From contig UQCM01000088.1 in NCBI GenBank assembly GCA_900539525.1, forward strand, positions 1 through 8,387: a stretch of DNA of 8,387 bases, read 5' to 3'. Positions 5,484-8,387 of the stretch are shown piece after piece. Numbering within the stretch: the first letter of the stretch is position 1; each line of letters opens with the position of its first letter. The notes beneath the pieces were generated by a model that was given only the letters and a program-made list of their open reading frames with translations, was not told the DNA's origin and did not search any database. The stretch is from an uncultured Blautia sp. GTDB lineage: Bacteria; Bacillota; Clostridia; Lachnospirales; Lachnospiraceae. The position numbers and the translations under genes are program-made.

Positions 5484-6255
5484 GGACAGCTCCTTTCCGG
5501 GAAGCGTTAATGCCATGGCGTTCCCTCATGGATACACGGCCATCAATCATCACCTCGTAGGAATTATGAATGATCCGGTCGATGATTGCTTCGCAAATAG
5601 TGGCATCACATTCATTTCCAATGCGGTTGTACCAGCCTTTTGGTTCAAACTGTGTACAGAAAATCACAGAGCCTTTTACACTACGGGCTTCAATGATCTC
5701 GAGAAGCTCCCGTGTCTGTTCTGTAGATACTGGACTTAACAGGAATTCATCCAGAATCAAAAGATCAATCTTTTGATATGCTTTAATTACCTTTTTCAGC
5801 GTGCCGTCCCCATGTGCAACAGCCAGCTCATTCAATAGATCCGGCAGACGTACATAACGTACTTTGATAAAGTTCCTGCAGGCTGCGATCCCGAGTGCAC
5901 AGGCGATGTATGTTTTGCCATTCCCGGAGGCTCCTTTTAAAATGATATGGTGGTCATCGGATATATACCGGCAGGTGGAGAATTCCAGCATCTGTCCTTT
6001 ATCCAGATTTCGGTCAGGATGATACTCGATATCTTCCATGCACGCATTGGGATAACGGAATTCAGCACTGCGGATAAGCTTTTGCAGTTTTGTGCTTTTT
6101 CGCTTATCCCATTCTTTATCAACCAGCATACCGAAGCGGTCTTCAAAGGATAATCCCTGATAGGTCTCAGGATCCCTGCACTGGCATTCAAAAGCATCTG
6201 ACATTGCAGATAATCGCAGATCATGCAGCTTATCTATGGTTGACTGACGGATCAT
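5476..6255 (-). CDS. istB: IstB, AAA+ ATPase helper of IS21 transposition
   Basis: This 259-residue protein is of normal length for IstB, the DnaC-related ATPase that remodels target DNA and delivers it to the IstA transposase. The N-terminal part (about 1-90) is the helical IstA-contacting region. Walker A is GASGNGKT (108-115) and Walker B is LLILDE (165-170); a later segment VIFCTQFEPKGWYNRIG matches the sensor region of the family. The ATG overlaps the istA stop (ATGA), with a strong AAGGAGGTGAC upstream on the minus strand. Its own stop overlaps the start of the small third ORF. No defect is seen. Confidence 0.95.
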   Translation of the reverse strand: MIRQSTIDKLHDLRLSAMSDAFECQCRDPETYQGLSFEDRFGMLVDKEWDKRKSTKLQKLIRSAEFRYPNACMEDIEYHPDRNLDKGQMLEFSTCRYISDDHHIILKGASGNGKTYIACALGIAACRNFIKVRYVRLPDLLNELAVAHGDGTLKKVIKAYQKIDLLILDEFLLSPVSTEQTRELLEIIEARSVKGSVIFCTQFEPKGWYNRIGNECDATICEAIIDRIIHNSYEVMIDGRVSMRERHGINASRKGAVHD

Positions 6256-7802
6256 GAACGGTCACCTCCTTCGTAATAGGAGGCACCTCTGGTAATGCCA
6301 TACTTGGAACTTTCTTTATTAAAAGCGCTGGAAGCAGCTTTCTCTACTGCCACTTTGTCCTGACCATTTTTCAAAATGGTGCTGATATTTTTCAAACTTG
6401 GGCTTGGCGTGTAACTAAGTGCCTTGACACAGGCGTTTTCCAAACGTTCCGTACCATAGCGGTCCGCAAGTTTCATCAACGATGCACAGGATTTGTAACC
6501 CTGTTGTTCTACCTTATGCATATATAAAAAATGTTTTACTACAATAAGGGTGGAACAGCCAACATTCTTTCCCCAGGCCAGAAAACTGTCGGTGTTGTAT
6601 TCCAGAAACTTTCTGTGATTTTCAGGCATATGTTCTGGTACATAAATCGGTTCCGGAGAGTACAGCCTACGCACATGCGATGCTATACGGTTGTTGTGGT
6701 AAAAAACTTCAATACTGTTTTCAGTGACACGGATATCGACTTTCTTACCGATAAATTCATACGGGACAGAATACTTGCAATCTCCGATTTTTATGAGATA
6801 ATCGGGTTGTATGGTGGCAGTTGACCAGACAGCCGTTTCATACGGGGAAGCAGGTAATGGCATGAGGAAGTCCTTTTCTTCTTCAATAAATGCAGATAAC
6901 CTGCTTCCTTTCTTTTTCTGGAAAGGTTTCGCATTGAATTCTTCAAGTTTTTCATGGATGGCTTTATTAAGCTCATCAAAAGTGAAGAACTTCCGGTTTC
7001 TTAAGGCTGCAAGGATCCATGTTTCAAGAACTTTTACAGTACCTTCCGCATTTGGTTTATCCTTCGGTTTTACCGGACGGGCAGGAATAATTGTAGTTCC
7101 ATAGTGCTCTGCCATTTCGTGGTAGGATCGGTTAAGTATAAGCTCTGTCCGTGTGTTTTTGATCACACCTGTTTTAAGATTATCTGGTACAAGAATACGT
7201 GTTACACCGCCAAAGAATGAATAGGCATGGATATGAGCTTCTATCCAGTGGTTGGATTTCATATCGGGGAATGCTTCCGCATATCCATACAAACTGCATG
7301 GAAGAACAGCAACAAATATATATGCAGATATGTCGCTGCTACTGGCAGCATCATAAACTTTAAGCGTATCGCCTACCCAGTCTACCTCCATTATTTCCCC
7401 AGGTTTGCGCTTGATTCTGAGAGTTGCCTTCTTTGATGCAGCATAGGCATGATATTTGTCATTAAACTGTGAATGCTGATACGGAATCGTATGCTCAGCT
7501 TCGCATTTTGCACAGTATTCCGCCCATAAAAGTGAGAGTGTTACACCGGGCTTGGCCAGTTCATTGTAAACATACTCATAATCAGGGAGTCTTCTTCCCT
7601 CATTATTGCCCCTGCCTGGATAAAACAGATGCCCAATATCTCTGTTAGCCAGAGTTTCCGGAATAGGCCATTCCAGAGAATGTGTTTCAGCAAGCTTAAG
7701 CACCTCTGAAACTGTGTTGCGTGAACAGCATAAGCTGTTAGCAATGGCTACATTGCTGAACTTCAGACTATGCAGTCTGATGATTTCTCGATAATCAGTC
7801 AT
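6252..7802 (-). CDS. istA: IstA, DDE transposase of an IS21-family element
   Basis: This 516-residue transposase catalyses strand transfer of the element. It opens with a helix-turn-helix (about residues 1-40: FSNVAIANSLCCSRNTVSEVLK). The catalytic RNase H-like core follows, with likely DDE residues D141 (MEVDWVGD), D207 (LVPDNLKTG) and E253 (KPNAEGTVKVLE). The C-terminal half holds the beta-barrel-like DNA-binding region (YLIKIGDCKYSVPYEFIGKKVDIRV). AGGAGGT (7811-7817, minus strand) lies 8 nt before the ATG. It is the first gene of the istA-istB-small ORF operon, transcribed opposite to thiT. The frame is intact over its whole length. Confidence 0.95.
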   Translation of the reverse strand: MTDYREIIRLHSLKFSNVAIANSLCCSRNTVSEVLKLAETHSLEWPIPETLANRDIGHLFYPGRGNNEGRRLPDYEYVYNELAKPGVTLSLLWAEYCAKCEAEHTIPYQHSQFNDKYHAYAASKKATLRIKRKPGEIMEVDWVGDTLKVYDAASSSDISAYIFVAVLPCSLYGYAEAFPDMKSNHWIEAHIHAYSFFGGVTRILVPDNLKTGVIKNTRTELILNRSYHEMAEHYGTTIIPARPVKPKDKPNAEGTVKVLETWILAALRNRKFFTFDELNKAIHEKLEEFNAKPFQKKKGSRLSAFIEEEKDFLMPLPASPYETAVWSTATIQPDYLIKIGDCKYSVPYEFIGKKVDIRVTENSIEVFYHNNRIASHVRRLYSPEPIYVPEHMPENHRKFLEYNTDSFLAWGKNVGCSTLIVVKHFLYMHKVEQQGYKSCASLMKLADRYGTERLENACVKALSYTPSPSLKNISTILKNGQDKVAVEKAASSAFNKESSKYGITRGASYYEGGDRS

Positions 7803-7852
7803 GGTTATCGACCTCCTGTAATGAATTTACACAATTTTATGTGCATGGATTC

Positions 7853-7881
7853 ATTATAGGCGATTGCACTATAGAGCGGAA
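7853..7881 (-). promoter_or_regulatory. Candidate istA promoter (TTCCGC-17-TATAAT on the minus strand)
   Basis: A perfect TATAAT is read on the minus strand at 7858-7853, with TTCCGC 17 nt further upstream (7881-7876). The -35 is poor, and it sits next to the inner end repeat TAGTGCA (7872-7866), so transposase binding there could repress expression. Confidence 0.45.
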
Positions 7882-7907
7882 ATGCCTGCTCTAAAATATC
7901 GGATTTA

Positions 7908-7955
7908 GGTGCTCTGAATTTCTGGAAAAGATGCACTACTTAAATGGAATATACA
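7908..7955 (-). repeat. IS21 terminal inverted repeat, right (istA-side) end
   Basis: Read on the minus strand it starts TGTATATTCC and ends TTCAGAGCACC, matching the left end at 37 of 48 positions. The outer CA on the plus strand (7954-7955) abuts the second ATATGCC. Confidence 0.9.
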
Positions 7956-7962
7956 ATATGCC
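7956..7962 (+). repeat. Target site duplication, right copy (ATATGCC)
   Basis: This is an exact copy of 5180-5186. Deleting the element plus this copy rejoins thiT in frame at the proline codon (CC from 5185-5186, G from 7963). Confidence 0.9.
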
Positions 7963-8113
7963 GGACAATTTCCCGAAATCTCTGACAGCCGTATATCCGA
8001 TCTTATACAATTACAGCTATCTGCTGGCAGAGGGCATTATCACGGTGGTCATCATTTCAGTACCTGCAGTGTCGAAGGCACTGACCCAGGTAAAGCGTGC
8101 CGCACTGCAGTAG
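7963..8113 (+). pseudogene. thiT: thiT 3' part separated by the IS21 element
   Basis: Read in the restored frame, it continues after P172 with DNFPKSLTAVYPILYNYSY, then a hydrophobic final helix (LLAEGIITVVIISVPAVS) and a basic tail, ending at TAG 8111-8113. Y183 and N188 are spaced like the Tyr146 and Asn151 thiamine contacts of Lactococcus ThiT (from memory), so the insertion removes part of the binding site from the upstream fragment. The ATG at 7931 that opens this frame lies inside the IS end and has no properly spaced ribosome binding site, so separate translation is unlikely. Confidence 0.9.
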
Positions 8114-8125
8114 TTTGTTTTGTCT

Positions 8126-8148
8126 GGCAACAGGGATGTGTCGTTGCC
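8126..8148 (+). other. Short hairpin after thiT (GGCAAC/GTTGCC)
   Basis: Six-bp arms at 8126-8131 and 8143-8148 enclose an 11-nt loop shortly after the thiT stop. No U run follows, so terminator function is doubtful. Its right arm overlaps the -35 box of the next promoter. Confidence 0.3.
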
Positions 8149-8173
8149 CGGTACTCAGAACATTTGGTATAGT
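8144..8173 (+). promoter_or_regulatory. Candidate promoter for the Nudix gene (TTGCCC-18-TATAGT)
   Basis: TTGCCC (8144-8149) and TATAGT (8168-8173) are 18 nt apart and about 25 nt before the gene's start. This would allow the Nudix gene to be expressed despite the IS21 insertion upstream. Confidence 0.5.
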
Positions 8174-8197
8174 AATTTTGTTTAGGGAAGTGTAAGA

Positions 8198-8387
8198 ATG
8201 ACAATAACGACTTTATGCTATATAGAAAATAATGGCAAATATCTGATGCTTCACAGGATAAAAAAGCACAATGACATAAATGAGGGAAAGTGGATTGGAG
8301 TCGGCGGACATGCAGAGGGCCAGGAATCCCCGGAGGAATGTCTTTTGCGTGAAGTGAAAGAAGAAACAGGATTAACACTGACATCAT
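8198..8387 (+). CDS. Nudix hydrolase, MutT/8-oxo-dGTP diphosphatase-like (3' end missing)
   Basis: The ATG at 8198 is preceded by AGGGAAG (8184-8190) at 7 nt. The 63 visible residues start MTITTLCYIENNGKYLMLHR and contain a perfect Nudix box GX5EX7REUXEEXGU: G37, E43, R51, E52, E55, E56, G58 (GHAEGQE...REVKEETGL). The glutamates bind the metal that activates water for hydrolysis of a nucleoside-diphosphate-linked substrate. The opening strand and the KWIGVGGHAEGQES context resemble clostridial proteins usually called 8-oxo-dGTP diphosphatases, but substrate cannot be decided from this fragment. The frame is open at the window edge; a typical protein is about 150-170 residues. Whether it belongs with thiT is unknown. 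Confidence 0.9.
   Translation, partial: MTITTLCYIENNGKYLMLHRIKKHNDINEGKWIGVGGHAEGQESPEECLLREVKEETGLTLTS

Larger units (their letters stand above)
5187..7955 (-). mobile_element. Complete IS21-family insertion sequence (2769 bp) inside thiT
   Basis: The element has TG...CA termini, 48-bp imperfect inverted repeats (37 matches), extra end repeats containing TAGTGCA, and a 7-bp target duplication. On the minus strand it carries istA, istB and a third small ORF in one overlapping operon. Its length is somewhat above the usual 2-2.5 kb of the family, owing partly to the third gene and to long non-coding ends. Both open reading frames needed for transposition are undamaged and the duplication is perfect, so the insertion is probably recent and the copy potentially active. 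Confidence 0.93.

Noticed and set aside
5484..5516. Longer start for the small IS21 ORF at the upstream ATG (76 residues)
   Set aside because: The ATG at 5483 has the better placed AAAGGAG and the typical stop/start overlap with istB.
7931..8113. A separate 60-residue gene starting at the ATG at 7931
   Set aside because: Its first codons are IS21 terminal repeat sequence, there is no spaced Shine-Dalgarno, and the rest is the C-terminus of ThiT in its native frame.

Overview
The window looks like a chromosomal segment from a gut-type Clostridia, most likely Lachnospiraceae (Blautia, Dorea or Mediterraneibacter-like). That assignment is an inference from moderate-to-low G+C, AGGAGG-type ribosome binding sites, clean sigma-A promoters (TTGACG-17-TATAAT), an ECF-type ThiT, and IS200/IS605 and IS21 elements of a Firmicutes flavour. 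No species can be named from the sequence alone.

Layout. Positions 1-2868 (+) hold a tightly packed metal-chelate ABC uptake operon: a substrate-binding protein with its N-terminus cut off by the window edge, a FecCD/BtuC-type permease, and its ATPase, followed by a 13-bp hairpin. Positions 2869-4552 are an IS200/IS605 zone: an orphan 32-codon ORF with a strong Shine-Dalgarno, an end-like hairpin, a good promoter, a wrecked tnpA (frameshifts plus a large internal deletion), an intact tnpB, and a structured right end expected to be the omega/reRNA. Positions 4604-8113 are a thiamine ECF S-component gene, thiT, with its own promoter but no visible TPP riboswitch. It is split in two by a complete 2769-bp IS21-family element (5187-7955, genes on the minus strand). 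From 8198 a Nudix hydrolase gene with its own promoter runs off the right edge.

The strongest result is the exact reconstruction of the IS21 insertion. The element begins TG and ends CA, has 48-bp imperfect terminal inverted repeats (37/48 identical), and is flanked by a 7-bp direct repeat ATATGCC. Removing the element and one copy restores a continuous 221-residue ThiT frame reading ...WMSYMPDNFPKS... across the junction. The element carries istA and istB in an ATGA-coupled arrangement, plus a third coupled ORF of 65 codons that is not part of the textbook two-gene IS21 plan.

The second result is the IS200/IS605 remnant. Its Y1 transposase is dead, but the TnpB nuclease keeps its RuvC D/E/D residues and zinc-ribbon cysteines. 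Its right-end RNA scaffold is intact, and the adjacent would-be guide lies just upstream of the thiT promoter. No wholly new system is evident. The unusual parts are the immobilised TnpB/omegaRNA locus beside thiT and the small extra IS21 gene.
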